Of a stretch of 64,000 nucleotides of DNA, positions 1 to 10,276 are shown one piece after another. The first letter of the stretch is position 1; each line of letters begins with the position of its first letter. Source of the DNA: Nymphaea colorata (taxonomy: Eukaryota > Streptophyta > Magnoliopsida > Nymphaeales > Nymphaeaceae); assembly GCF_008831285.2 (NCBI RefSeq), contig NC_045138.2, forward strand, positions 4,010,143 through 4,074,142, in the 5' to 3' direction. The translations under genes were made by a program, and so were the position numbers. The notes beneath the pieces were generated by a model, which worked only from the letters and a program-made list of their open reading frames with translations, ran no database searches and was not told the DNA's origin.

Positions 1-29
1 CTGTCCGTGCTGAGGATCCGGTCGAGAGG

Positions 30-362
30 TTGATGCAACCTATGCTCCCTAGGCCAATTGATCCGGTAGATGTATCGAGCATAAGAACAACAAATGACAG
101 ACCTTTGAAAGAATGGATGCAGAACATGGAGATAGGGGAACCATTCGGGAATGCTTATACTATTTCAAGCAATCGTGCAAGTTATCAAGAACACCTATTG
201 TATGTTCATTTCATGAAAAACCCCAAGGGTTTTCAGTTACTTCTGAAAGGTGGCTACCGTCCATTCACTGGCCTTGGGAAAAATGAAGATGGCATCTTGC
301 AACCGATTAGCATCTCTTTTCAAATGAACATGAGAGGACTGGGATATCATGAAGGAATTTGA
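30..362 (+). pseudogene. gypsy polyprotein fragment, GLGK/GLGY (G-patch-like) segment between protease and RT
   Basis: This 110-codon stretch carries a glycine-rich pair of motifs, GYRPFTGLGK (about residues 75-84) and RGLGYHEG near the end. Such a GLGK...GLGY pair is familiar from plant Tat-lineage polyproteins between protease and reverse transcriptase. The frame closes at TGA 360-362. The next coding homology starts about 200 bases later behind a good-looking splice acceptor (AG at 560-561), so this may be the end of an exon rather than a mutation. The part left of base 1 is not visible. Confidence 0.6.
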
Positions 363-561
363 AGAAGATCTTGGGGGCTAATAGTATTCACTTTTGTTTC
401 AAAATCCTCCCATGAATTTTGTAATTTTAAACATCTTTTTGTCTGGTTTCATGAGAGGACCCATTCTATGAACTAAGAACTTTTTTTTTTATATGCAAAT
501 GCAAGTAATTTTTTTTTTTGTTGTCAATTTCGTCCAACTCTTTCCTTTATCCTCTTTACAG

Positions 562-876
562 GATGTCGGAACTCAATATGTCTCAGTTTATTCTTTTTCC
601 ACGAAAGTCCCCCGAGAAAGCATTTATCGAACAAGCAGTCGGTGAAATGGAACCTATGGCAATACCCGAGTCAGAATTACCAGAATTCACTCAGATTCAG
701 AAACAAGAACATCCTTCATCTTTGGTGAATGATCCAATTGAAGAAATTAATATTGGAACCAGTGAAGATCCTAAAATTCTTTAAATTGGCACCAGTTTGT
801 CAATGGATGAGAAGAAAAGATTGGTGGACTTTCTTATAAGAAACCAAGAAGCTTTTGCTTGGACTTATGAAGATAT
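562..876 (+). pseudogene. gypsy polyprotein fragment, linker before the reverse transcriptase
   Basis: Reading continues in one frame from just after a CAG acceptor at 559-561. An in-frame TAA at 782-784 interrupts it, and the frame then resumes with a sequence ending FAWTYEDM, the usual lead-in to a gypsy RT (FAWSYxDMPG). At about 876-880 the frame slips by one base, after which the RT frame begins with GLDPQLVEHRLPL. No enzymatic motif is seen in the linker itself. It is assigned by position and by the FAW motif. Confidence 0.6.
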
Positions 877-879
877 GCA

Positions 880-2106
880 GGCTTAGACCCCCAATTGGTC
901 GAACATCGTTTGCCCTTAAATCCTAATTGTAAGCCGATTAAGCAAAAATTGCGCAAGCTTGACCCTCGACTAGAAGGCCCTGTAAAAGAAGGACTAGAGG
1001 ACTTGCTAAAGGCAAAATTCATTCGTGCCATCGATTACCCCGAATGGTTGGCGAACATCGTGGTGGTCCCCAAGAAAAATGGCAAAGTTAGGTTGTGCAT
1101 CGACTTTCGAGACTTGAACAAAGCCACACCGAAGGATGATTATCCTCTTCCAAACATTGATCTGTTGGTAGACAGTACTGCAGGCCATGCAATGTTTTCT
1201 TTCATGGATGGATATTCGGGATATAATCAAATCAAATTAGCAGTCAAAGATCAACCTAAGACCACTTTTACTACACCCTGGGGTACTTTTTGTTACACGG
1301 TAATGCCATTCGGGTTGAAGAATGCTGGAGCAACCTATCAAAGAGCCATGGCCGCCATCTTCCATGACCAGATGCATAAAATCATGGATGCATATATCGA
1401 TGACATATTGATCAAATCCAACACAAGAGAAGATCACATTGAAACTCTTGCCCAAGTATTCGAGAGGCTTTTACAGTACAAGCTTCGCCTCAATCCTCAA
1501 AAATGTGTGTTTGGGGTTGAGTCAGGGAAACTGTTGGGTTTCATGGTCAGTAAGAAGAGAATTGAAATGGATCTTACAAAAGCTAAGGCAATAATCGATA
1601 TGCCACCACCTACCAATATCAAGGAGTTGCGAAGCTTGCAAGGACAAATCCAATCCATCAGACGATTCATTTCCAATCTGGCCATGAGATGCGAGCCATT
1701 CAACCAGCTACTGAGGAAAGGTGTCAAGTTTGAATGGGGTTTTGAATGCCAACAGTCATTCGAAAGGATCAAGAAATACCTTCTAAATCCACCAATTCTA
1801 AAACCACCAACGTTGGGCAGACCATTGCTGCTTTACATCACAGTGAATGAGTCAACATGTGGCGGCTTTTTGGCACAATATGAGGAAGGAAGTCGCATCG
1901 AACACACAATCTATTACATTAGCAAGACTTTTGTTCAGTACGAAAAGAAGTACTCTCCAATAGAGAAAACTTGTCTGGCATTGGTTTGGATGTGTCAGAA
2001 GTTGAGACATTATTTATTAGCTTGTGAGGTCAAGATACTCTCCAAACTAAATCCTCTCAAGTACATCTTGGAACAACCATTCCTTAATGGGCGTATCGCA
2101 AAATAG
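880..2106 (+). pseudogene. gypsy reverse transcriptase and first RNase H
   Basis: This is a retroviral-type RT that would copy the element RNA into DNA. Visible motifs in order: VVVPKKNGKVRLCIDFRDLN, PLPNID, FSFMDGYSGYNQI, TTFTTPWGTFCYTVMPFGLK, and the active site YIDDIL with its aspartates at 1399-1404. The RNase H that follows (LYITVNES ... KKYSPIEKTCLALVW) has no aspartate in its first motif, as expected of the degenerate first RNase H of Tat elements. The frame ends at TAG 2104-2106 where paralogues have a tryptophan codon (RIAKW), so this is a nonsense mutation; the same frame continues into the second RNase H. Confidence 0.9.
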
Positions 2107-2640
2107 CAAGTTCTGTTAATGCAATATGATCTTGAATATGTGTCTCAAAAGTCAATCAAAGGACAAGCAATTGCGGATCAGTTAGCAGACTTCCCTCAGT
2201 ACGAAGAAACCAGAACAAATGATGAGTTTCCAAATGAACATGTACTAAGATTGGAAACGGGTCCGACATGGAAGATGTACTTTGACGGGTCCAGAAATGT
2301 GATGGGAGCAGGCATAGGCGTCTTACTCATCACTCCAGAAAGCGAAATGATCCCGTACTCTTTGAAACTTGATTTTCCATGTACCCATAACATGGCTGAA
2401 TATGAAGCCCTCATACAAGGACTTCGTTCTTTATTGAGTTTTCAAGTGAAAAGAGTGAATGCCTTCGGCGACTCTCAGCTTATTATAAATCAAGTGAATG
2501 GAGAATGGGAAGTCAAAGATGAAAAGTTGGTGCCATATCAAGAAATTGCTACCTCCTTAATCTGTCAATTCGAAGAAGTACAATTGGCTCACGTAAAGAG
2601 AGAAGGTAACCCTATTGCGGATGGCCTCGCGAGCTTATGA
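2107..2640 (+). pseudogene. second, archaeal-type RNase H of the Tat-clade element
   Basis: This is a complete-looking RNase H domain. It has MYFDGS (first acidic residue), AEYEAL (glutamate), FGDSQLIINQVNGE (third acidic residue) and IADGLASL (last aspartate), so all four catalytic acids appear kept. A second RNase H here defines the Tat clade of Ty3/gypsy; it is thought to supply RNase H activity that the first domain has lost. It lies in the RT frame directly after a nonsense TAG at 2104-2106. The frame hits TGA at 2638-2640 but coding similarity carries on, so that stop is also a lesion. Confidence 0.87.
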
Positions 2641-4003
2641 TCGACCATCACTTTTCGAACCAATGAAACAATCCGTTCTTTTGAGATTGGAAGATTAGAA
2701 CACCCTGCTTTTGAAACGACGACGCATGTTCATCATATCCAAGGGGGGAATACGCCTTGGTACCATGACATCAAAAGGTACATTGAAAGCGGAGAATTCC
2801 CGACTAAAATGTCTAAAAATGAACAAAAAGCAATACAACGTATGTGAGCGAGGTACTTTATCCTAACAGGGGTATTATACAGACGTGGATTTAGCACAGA
2901 ATACTCTCGGTGCCTTGATGAAGATGAGGCAAAGAAAGTAATCGAAGAATCACATCGAGGAGATTGTGGAGGCCATGTTGGTTACCAAACCCTCACCAAA
3001 CAAATAATTCGAGCAGGGTATTATTGGCCTACCATGCAAAAAGATTGTCACCAATTTGTCAAAAGATGCAAAGAATGCCAACTGCATGCTCCAGTAATTC
3101 ATGCCCCAGCCTCTCACTTGCATTCTGTGACATCTCCTTGGCCATTTTCAATGTGGGCCTTTGACGTAGTCGGACCGATATCCCATGCAGCTTCTAACGG
3201 CCATAAGTATTTTCTTGCTGCAACAGATTATTTTACCAAGTGGGTAGAAGTCGTCACACTCAGAACAGTGGAAGGACGTCATGTAGTCCTTCATTCACAA
3301 AAATCTTCTTTGCAGATTTGGAGTCCCTCATGATATAGTATCAGACAACAGAACTCATTTCAAGAATGAAAAGATGAGCCAATTGTGCAGCAAGTACCAC
3401 ATCACGCACCATTTTTCAGCTCCTTATTACCCCCAAGGCAATGGGCAAGCAGAGGCTACCAACAAGATCCTGATCCGCATCTTGAAACGGACAGTAGAAA
3501 CTGGAAGAGATTGACATGAAAAGATGCACAAAGCTCTATGGGCATATCGCACCACTATGAAAACTCCAACAAATGCCACTCCAGCAGAGCTAGTCTATGG
3601 AACAGAAGTTGTTCTACCATTACATGTGTTGAAACCTGCTTTGAAGTTCGCTTCTCTCATAGAGCTCCCTCTTACTCAATATCAACAAAAAAGGCTAATG
3701 CAACTCGATTTGCTAGATGAAAAGAGGCTAAAAGCGGCTGAACATGCTGAAGCTTATCGCCAAAGGGTAGCCAGACAATTTGCCAAGTCAGTTATCGAGA
3801 GAAAGTTCAAAGTGAATGATTCAGTCCTACGATCTGCAGTGTACCCGAGAGGACGACCACGAGGCAAGTGGGCACCAAATTGGGAAGACCCATATGTCAT
3901 TAAGGAAGTTTTGCCCCACAATTCATACCGACTAATTGATGGTGATGGGGTGGAATTTGCCGATCCTGTTAATGCCCTTCACCTCAAGAAATTTTATGCC
4001 TAG
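2641..4003 (+). pseudogene. gypsy integrase, broken
   Basis: The integrase would insert the element cDNA. The zinc-binding head is visible as HRGDCGGHVG ... CKECQLHA (about 2954-3080). The core starts near SPWPFSMWAFDVVGP (about 3136-3183), continues with TDYFTKWVE and, after a frame change near 3290, with FGVPHDIVSDNRTHF and YYPQGNGQAE. The C-terminal part (3524-4003) ends LHLKKFYA before a TAG. Lesions are TGA at 2845-2847, a frameshift near 3290, and TGA at about 3512-3514 (a tryptophan in GRDWHEKM is expected). The stretch 2641-2845 links RNase H to integrase without motifs of its own. Confidence 0.87.
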
Positions 4004-4130
4004 TTCTCTTGTATTCATTTTCCAATCAATGTCAAAACATTTGTGTTTCCACATTGACTATTTAATCTAGATTCTTTCCAGTTGTAAAACATGACAATTA
4101 CACTGGGGCATTTTTATTTTTTTTTATCGC

Positions 4131-4440
4131 TCAGGGCTTGAGAGCAACCCGTGCAGGTAAAGGGTTAAACCTGCAATATGAGGGCAACCCATGCAGGCAA
4201 GGGGTTAAACCTGCAATGCTAGCCAAAGCAACCCATGCAGGCAAAGGGGTTAAACCTGTGCTACAAGCCAAAGCAACCCACACAGTTAAAGGGTTCAACT
4301 TGTGATGCAAGTCAAGGCAACCCATTTAGGGGGTTAAACCTGAATTTGAAATCGGCAAACCCATGCAGGTAAGGGGTTAAACCTGTAATTTAAGCTCAAA
4401 CAACCCATTCAGGTAAGGGGTAAAGCCTGAAACATCTCTA
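4131..4440 (+). repeat. 3' UTR minisatellite, about seven units of roughly 40-46 bp
   Basis: Each unit reads roughly GCAACCCATGCAGGTAAAGG then GTTAAACCTG plus a short variable spacer. About seven imperfect units lie between the pol stop and the polypurine tract. The same family appears in reverse orientation at 15150-15540, at the matching place next to LTR B. Tandem repeats in the 3' UTR are a known property of Tat/Ogre elements and a known source of satellites. Confidence 0.85.
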
Positions 4441-4513
4441 TGAAAATGTCTTGTTTGAAAAATTTGTGGCGTTTATCTTTGTCACTAAGCACGGCTAACA
4501 CCGGCTTATTAAC

Positions 4514-4526
4514 AAAGAGGGGCATC
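4514..4526 (+). other. polypurine tract of the gypsy element
   Basis: AAAGAGGGGCATC lies directly before the first base of the LTR (TGTAATCACC). The identical 13-mer sits at 15060-15072 on the minus strand before LTR B, and is absent outside LTR A, as expected for a 5' LTR. It would prime plus-strand DNA synthesis. Confidence 0.75.
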
Positions 4527-4739
4527 TGTAATCACCCCAAATTTTTTCAAAGGACTATGATGTTTTATCCAAGTGCGAAATTCAAATTTAGGCATAAGAT
4601 TTCCAAAATACTACTTTCAGATCCAAATTAAATCCAAAATACTACTCTCAGATCCAAATTAAATCCAAAATAGAACTTTCAGATCCAAATTAAATCCAAA
4701 ATACTACTTTTAGATCCAAAACTCAAGTTCAGATCCAAA

Positions 4740-5240
4740 TCAATCATTTAAGACTAATTTGCCCTTTCTTTTGACCAAAAACCTCCTTTTAGAGGGTGAT
4801 TTTAGTCTTTTTGGGTAAACAAGACCGATTTGCCCATCCTTTTGACCAAAAACCTCTTTTTAGAGGGTGATTTTAGTCTTTTTGGGCAAACAAGACCGAT
4901 TTGCCCCTCATTTTGACCAAAAACCTCCTTTTAGAGGGTGATTTTAGTCTTTTTTTAAACAAGACCGATTTCCCCCCCCCTTTGACCAAAAAACCTCCTT
5001 TTAGAGGGTGATTTTAGTCTTTTTTAAACAAGACCGATTTGCCCCTCTTTTTGACGAAAAAACCTTCTTTTAGAGAGTGATTTTAGTCTTTTTGGTAAAC
5101 AAGACCAATTTACCCCTCCTTTTGACCAAAAAACATCCTTTTAGAGGGTAGTTTTAGTCTTTTTGGGTGGACAAGACTCATTTTCCCTTTCTTTTGGCAA
5201 AAAAAATCTCCTTTTGGAGGGTGATTTTAGTCTTTTTAGG
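4740..5240 (+). repeat. U3 minisatellite, about seven 70-bp units
   Basis: Units carry GACCGATTTGCCCCTCCTTT, then GACCAAAAACCTCC, TTTTAGAGGGTG and ATTTTAGTCTTTTTGGG. Seven copies of the ATTTTAGTC core are seen here, nine in LTR B (14295-14945) and eight in LTR A (20620-21185). The array ends just upstream of the TATA box, so unit number varies within the promoter region. Confidence 0.88.
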
Positions 5241-5280
5241 TTAAAAAATTCAAATTTTGGGTTTTGGGTCCAAAATCCTC

Positions 5281-5288
5281 TATAAATA
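5281..5288 (+). promoter_or_regulatory. TATA box of the gypsy 3' LTR
   Basis: TATAAATA follows the U3 minisatellite and is kept at the same place in LTR B (14253-14260) and LTR A (20575-20582), both read on the minus strand. In the old copy near 48976 it is altered. It would drive transcription rightward from about 5310 through the rest of the LTR toward CNL pseudogene A. Confidence 0.65.
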
Positions 5289-5639
5289 TCCCCCCATATC
5301 CTCCCTCTTGGGCAAGATTGGTCATTGGGAGAAACTCTAGTGTATTCTCACTTGAAGACTTAGAGTTTCTCTTGAGCTCTCTCTCTCTCCCTCTTCCTCT
5401 TTCCATTTCCTTCTCCAACTTAGAGCAAGCACTCTTGGAGCTTCATTCAAAAGGGGATCTTCAAGTGAAGGCGTTCATCTTTCTTAGGTCATTTCCCATT
5501 AGAGGTATGTAATCTTCATCCCTCTCATTTCTCTCTTCTTTCTTTTCATTAATATTCTTATTATTATGTTATTTCTTTTTCTTAAATATAGTCTTGTTGT
5601 TGTTTTCATTTTCTCTTCACATCTTCATCTCCCCATGGC

Positions 5640-6340
5640 CAAAGGAGATAGCACTCAACCTCTTTTTAGAGACAAGAGGCTATGCTCAAATGCACCGGGA
5701 GCATGAGAAGATGAGATGATATTTTATTTTATGATTAAATCATGCTCTTTCAAGTATTCTTGTTGTTCTTGTTCTTTCTCTTTATCAATATCTTATTGCT
5801 CTTTCTTCTCTTCAATATATTCTTGTTGTTGTTATTCTTTTCCTTAATGAATATATTTTTGTTGTTATTGTTATTTCATTTCTTCAATATAGTCTTGTTC
5901 TTGTTATTCTTTTTCTTAATGAATATATTTTTATTGTTATTGTTATTTCATTTCTTCAATATAGTCTTGTTGTTGTTATTCTTTTCCTTAATGAATATAT
6001 TTTTGTTGTTATTGTTATTTCATTTCTTCAATATAGTCTTGTTCTTGTTATTTTTTTTTTCTCTTTTTCCTCTTCCCATGACCAAAGGAGATAGCCATCA
6101 ATCTCTTTTTAGAGACAAGAGGCTATGCTCAAGTACACCGGGAACATGGAAAGATGAGATGATCTTTTATTTTAATCATGTTCTTTCTTTTCATGAATAC
6201 ATTCTTATTGTTCTTTTGTTTCCTCTTATTTTCCTCTCTTCCTCATTTCTCCATGGCCAAAAGAGATAGCTCTCAATCTCTATTTTAGAGTCAAGAGGCT
6301 ATACTCAAGTGCACCGGGAACATGAGAAGATGAGGTGGTA
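5640..6340 (+). repeat. LTR internal repeats: three 80-bp GGAGATAGC units and about three 95-bp pyrimidine-rich units
   Basis: The 80-bp unit begins GGCCAAAGGAGATAGC and continues through AGAGGCTATGCTCAA and GCACCGGGA; copies start near 5636, 6078 and 6253. Between the first two lie about three copies of a roughly 95-bp unit with AATGAATATATTTTTGTTG and CTTCAATATAGTCTTG. LTR A and LTR B each hold two copies of the 80-bp unit (13700-13970; 20035-20290). Confidence 0.8.
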
Positions 6341-7852
6341 TATCAATTCATAGTTACATCATGTCTTCCCTCCTAATTGAACTTTGTTTTTTCCATCATC
6401 CTCTTTCTTTCTTTCCTTCCTTGAAAGTTATCTATATATTATGCATGCATAGTTGCTTGGTTCTTTACTTACATGTGAATGCATGTCGGAAATAAGAATG
6501 TGGTTTGGGGACTCTTTATTTTCATATTAATCTTTGAGGTTGGGACTTGTTGAACCCGGGATAAACCCTCACGAAAATGTACATGTTAATATGCATTTCC
6601 ATATCATTTTGCGCTAGTTTCCTTCTTAATCATCACATTAGGAACCCTAACGAGTGCCTCGTTATGTTGCTTGTTTTCTTCCATACCCAACGGTGGAAGA
6701 AATATATCCCTTACAACAAACCAAATAATAACATTCTATGCTTATATAAATCATATTTTCCAAAACATTTTAAAAAAGAACCTTCTAACATGGCATTAGG
6801 GACTTAGCTTAGACTCTTGCATGAGTCCAAGCTCCCCTCCGGCCCACATTGAATTTGAAGTTGGTAATTTTAAGTTGTTCCTTGATTTTTCTAATCTTGT
6901 GAAGGTATGGATGTATACACATGTTATATACATTTATGCCAACATGATGACCCCCATCTTTCTCTCTCTATGCTTTCATTTTCTATTTTATAAATTTTCA
7001 TATGTGCATGAATACGTATGTACTTGTGCTCCATTTCCTCTCTTTCAAATATTTATTCCTCTTTTCAAGACAAATATCTTCTCTTATAAAATTTCTCATA
7101 CCCATATATGCGTATGATATTTTTTCTTTTCCTCTAAAATCTCTCTTTCTCTTTGAATCAATACATCTTTTTCTCTTAAGATTTCATATATGTGTATATG
7201 TGATGGTATGTACACATGTATGCATGTCTTTCCCTATATCTCTCTCTTTCCTTTCATAAGAGTGTTTTATCTTTTATATTCTTTTTAACACTCTCATCTC
7301 ATGAACTTCTATATACCAACTTCAATAAGACCACAAACCAAGTAATGACCCAATCTTTTATATTCTTTTTAACACTCTCATCTCACTCGGTTGTTTCTAG
7401 CTAGGTGGTAACCGAATTAGAGCAAAATCTCAAACCTACTTAAAGTCTTAAGAGAACAATAAAATGATTTCAAAATGTTTTCAAAAGCTTTTCAAATGAT
7501 ATTTACTAGTTTCACTTTTTCCTCAAAACATTTCACATTTTCAAGCAATTCTTCAAGAACCTTTTCAAAAGTTTGAAACTCCAAACTTTCAATATTTTCT
7601 ACATCACATATAGAATCAAAAAGATGTTTAAGTTAAAAAGAAATGCATCAATGATAAACATAGTCCTTGGGTTGATTACCCCCGGTAAAGGCGCCGGGAA
7701 CGGTCGATCCTCGTACCGACGGGCGAGTCCCTTTCTTTCATCTTTCAAAAGAAAAAACCTTATTTTTCTGGAGCACTCCAAAACCAATGAAAATTTTGAG
7801 ATGCTAACAACAACAAAAGCAAAGGACTGTACAGACTCTAGACGTAGGGGAA

Positions 7853-9720
7853 CAGTGAGATAGAAAGGAATAAATTGGTCATGCAATGGATCGCGCATGG
7901 ATTGATTAACCAAGATAAAGGCATTGATGTGGAGGTGACTGCTAACCAATGGATTAAGGAATTGATAAATCAGTTCTTGATTGAAGAAACTGAACATAAA
8001 AATCTCAAATTGCATGACATTTTGCATGACCTTGCCTTATATATAGGTGAAAAGGAATTTAGTCATGCCTATGCTACTGACCACACCCGCCATCTATCAT
8101 TACTTGGTGTCCACGTTGCAGAAGCACGAAAGCATAATGCCTCAAGAGCAAAGAGTAAGTTGCGCACATTGTTGGTTCCAAGTCAGACTTGCCTCTAGTT
8201 TATATTAAACACTTAACCACCAATTTGAAGTGGTTGAGGTGTTGTCACTGAGCGGATGTCAAATAGATGAGTTGCCAAAGTCCATTGAAGACCTTTCACT
8301 TTTAAAATATCTCGATCTTAGTAGTTCTGATGTGAAACGGTTGCCCAGTTCAATCGGCAGACTATGTAACTTGCAACTTCCAAACGTTGGATTTAAGTGA
8401 TAGTAGCATTGAAGAGTTGCCCAAGGAAATGGGCAAACTGTGCAACTTGAGGTACCTAGGGCTGGAAGGAACATATTCATTGACATTTATAGCGGAAGGC
8501 TTGGGGAAGCTTACCAATTTACGAACCTTGCATACGTTTATGGTATGTGATGACAAAAGGAAGACAAGAGGTTGCAATATTAATGAACTGAAAGACTTGA
8601 AGAAACTAAAGGGGGAATTGCCGATTGAAGGTTTGTGCGGGGGAAGGGTGAAAGTGATGGATGCAAAGAAAGCAGAGGTTAAGGAGAAGCATGAGCTAAA
8701 TGGGGTGAATTTTTATTTCAGTAGGCAAGAGGATAATAGAGTGGATAATGCTTCTGAAGAGGGGGGTTTGCTGGAGGCTTTGGAACCTCCACATGGCATA
8801 GAGAGGTTGGGAATTTGGTGTTATAAAGGATATAGGCCTGCGTGGTATTTGGACAGCAATTATAAGCTGCGGACACTATGGCTGCTAAGTTGCCCATTGT
8901 GGGCAACAGTCGTAGGAATCAAATCATTGGAAAAATTGAAGGTCCACAAGTGCCCAACATTGTGTGAATTGCCGAGCATGCCTTTGCTAAAGTCCTTGGA
9001 TATCTGCCTGTGTGATGGGCTCAACACGATTGGTGACTTGCCTGCATTGGAGCCATTGGAGATTTGGAAGTGTGATGGGCTCAACACGATTGGTGACATG
9101 CCAGCTGTAAAGATGTTGCTGTTGTTTCATTTGCCCAACTGGGAATCAACATTTACTTCTATGCCATGCTTATTTATGGCTCATTTTGAGAATTGTCCAA
9201 AAATGCAGATAGAAGGCTTGAGTGATGAGTTGGCAGGGCTCCAATGGCTGAGAGTGTTGAATTGCCCAAGTGCAAGATTGGGATGGAAATTGCTAGAGCA
9301 ACTGCCTAACCTCATTGATTTGGAGTTGGATTCAGAATCAGCAGTACTAGTGCCATCGCCATTGCCATCACAAGTATCCACATTTCTACCCTCCCTCAAG
9401 ACTCTGAAATTGGCGGACAACATGAATATTGATGGGCTCAAATGGGGAAGGTTGCTAGAGTGGGTGTGGGGTCTCTCCCAACTGGCAATATTGCACCTAG
9501 ATGGTTTCTCTGGGGACATAAGCTTGGGAGGCCACTAGCAATGCCTCCCGAAACTAAGATACCTGTATCTTGAACACTTCCCCAATCAGAAGTCTGTGGT
9601 GGAGGTGAATAATATCACTCCCCAACAACAACAAAATGAAACAAAATGCTCTTTCTTTGAGGACATTCGCTTGGGAGGCCACTGGCAAAGCCTCCCGAAA
9701 CTGAGAGACCTAACACTTTT
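7853..9720 (+). pseudogene. CNL resistance-gene homologue A, 5'-truncated pseudogene
   Basis: Similarity to CNL B begins at about 7857 (IERN-LVMQWIAHGLI), near residue 467 of B, so the coiled coil and most of NB-ARC are missing. The end of NB-ARC is present, including the MHD-type motif as LKLHDILHDLALY (about 8004-8042), followed by LRRs up to LGGH at 9535. Lesions against B and C are a deletion of about 17 bases near 8170, a 1-base loss near 8242, an insertion of about 7 bases near 8372, and TGG to TAG at 9536-9538. After that stop an extra partial copy of the last LRR (IRLGGHWQSLPKLR) is fused to 3' UTR-like sequence near 9720. Family role: intracellular sensor of pathogen effectors. This copy is not functional as it stands. 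Confidence 0.87.
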
Positions 9721-10276
9721 TTGTCTCTTCTCTCTCTCTCCCTCTTGTTTGATTTGGGTCCGAAAAATTGAAGTGTTGTTGAACTGAATTGGCATACCTT
9801 TTATGCATCAACAGAGTCTTGTCTAGCTGTTTTAACTTACTCAAAATTATTATTTGTTTTCTTTTTTTAGTAATTCATCAATTATGCGAATACCAGCAGG
9901 TACCATGTATAAATGATAAATGCGGTGGTGCTGTTTGGCTCAAACAGAAGGCAATGTCCTTTGGCTTGAATTGGTACACAAAATATTAAATTACCTTTTT
10001 CCTTTAAGAAAATTTTAAAAAACAATGTTCAAATATTATTTTGTTTTCTATCCATCAATTGGTGCACAAAGCCCCCGATTAATTAGCTGACGATAAAATC
10101 CCAAGTTGGCCATTCTTTGAGCGACCTTCAAAGTTTTTTTTTTATATTTTAGGCCATTATTATGCATTTAATGATCTTCACATATTTAAAAGACGTACCC
10201 ACATTCTGAAAAATCTGCGTACATTCTTAACTCTTAACGTACACTAGCTAGGGCATTAGGTATATTTACGGGTGTT
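9721..10276 (+). other. 3' flank of CNL A, shared with CNL B and C
   Basis: The run GAACTGAATTGGCATACC then TTATGCATCAACAGAGTCTT and CTAGCTGTTTTAACTTACTC matches the sequence behind CNL C (44490-44800) and CNL B (29060-29130). Similarity with C continues through ACCATGTATAAAT to about 10090. The remaining AT-rich bases up to LTR C show nothing recognisable. Confidence 0.75.

Larger units (their letters stand above)
1..7805 (+). mobile_element. Ty3/gypsy retrotransposon, Tat/Ogre type, 5'-truncated by the window, defective
   Basis: The order of parts is a pre-RT GLGK/GLGY segment, reverse transcriptase, RNase H, a second (archaeal-type) RNase H, integrase, tandem-repeat 3' UTR, polypurine tract and 3' LTR, all on the + strand. 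The second RNase H between the first RNase H and the integrase is the known hallmark of the Tat clade (Ogre and relatives). Gag, protease and the 5' LTR would lie left of base 1. Stops and frameshifts break pol in many places, so this copy cannot act on its own. Its right LTR abuts CNL pseudogene A. The same LTR family recurs at 10277-21306 and 48190-49015 on the minus strand. Confidence 0.88.
4527..7805 (+). mobile_element. 3' LTR of the Tat-type gypsy element
   Basis: It starts TGTAATCACC after the polypurine tract and ends near 7805 in a GATGC motif; other copies end GATGCA, so the final CA is mutated here. Its length is about 3.28 kb. Internally it has a 70-bp minisatellite in U3 (4740-5240), a TATA box at 5281-5288, a conserved AGGTATGT splice-donor-like motif at 5503-5510, a pyrimidine-rich body with two further repeat families, and an AT-rich tail. 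LTR A and LTR B match it in reverse orientation along their length. The long ORFs inside (for example 5742-6269, mostly Leu/Phe) follow from the pyrimidine-rich repeats and are not genes. Confidence 0.87.

Noticed and set aside
5742-6269. 175-codon ORF rich in Leu and Phe, looks like a membrane protein
   Set aside because: It is a translation of pyrimidine-rich tandem repeats inside the LTR; the other LTR copies do not keep the frame.
7599-8027. 142-codon minus-strand ORF across the gypsy LTR end and CNL A
   Set aside because: It runs antisense over two unrelated sequences joined by an insertion, so it is fortuitous.
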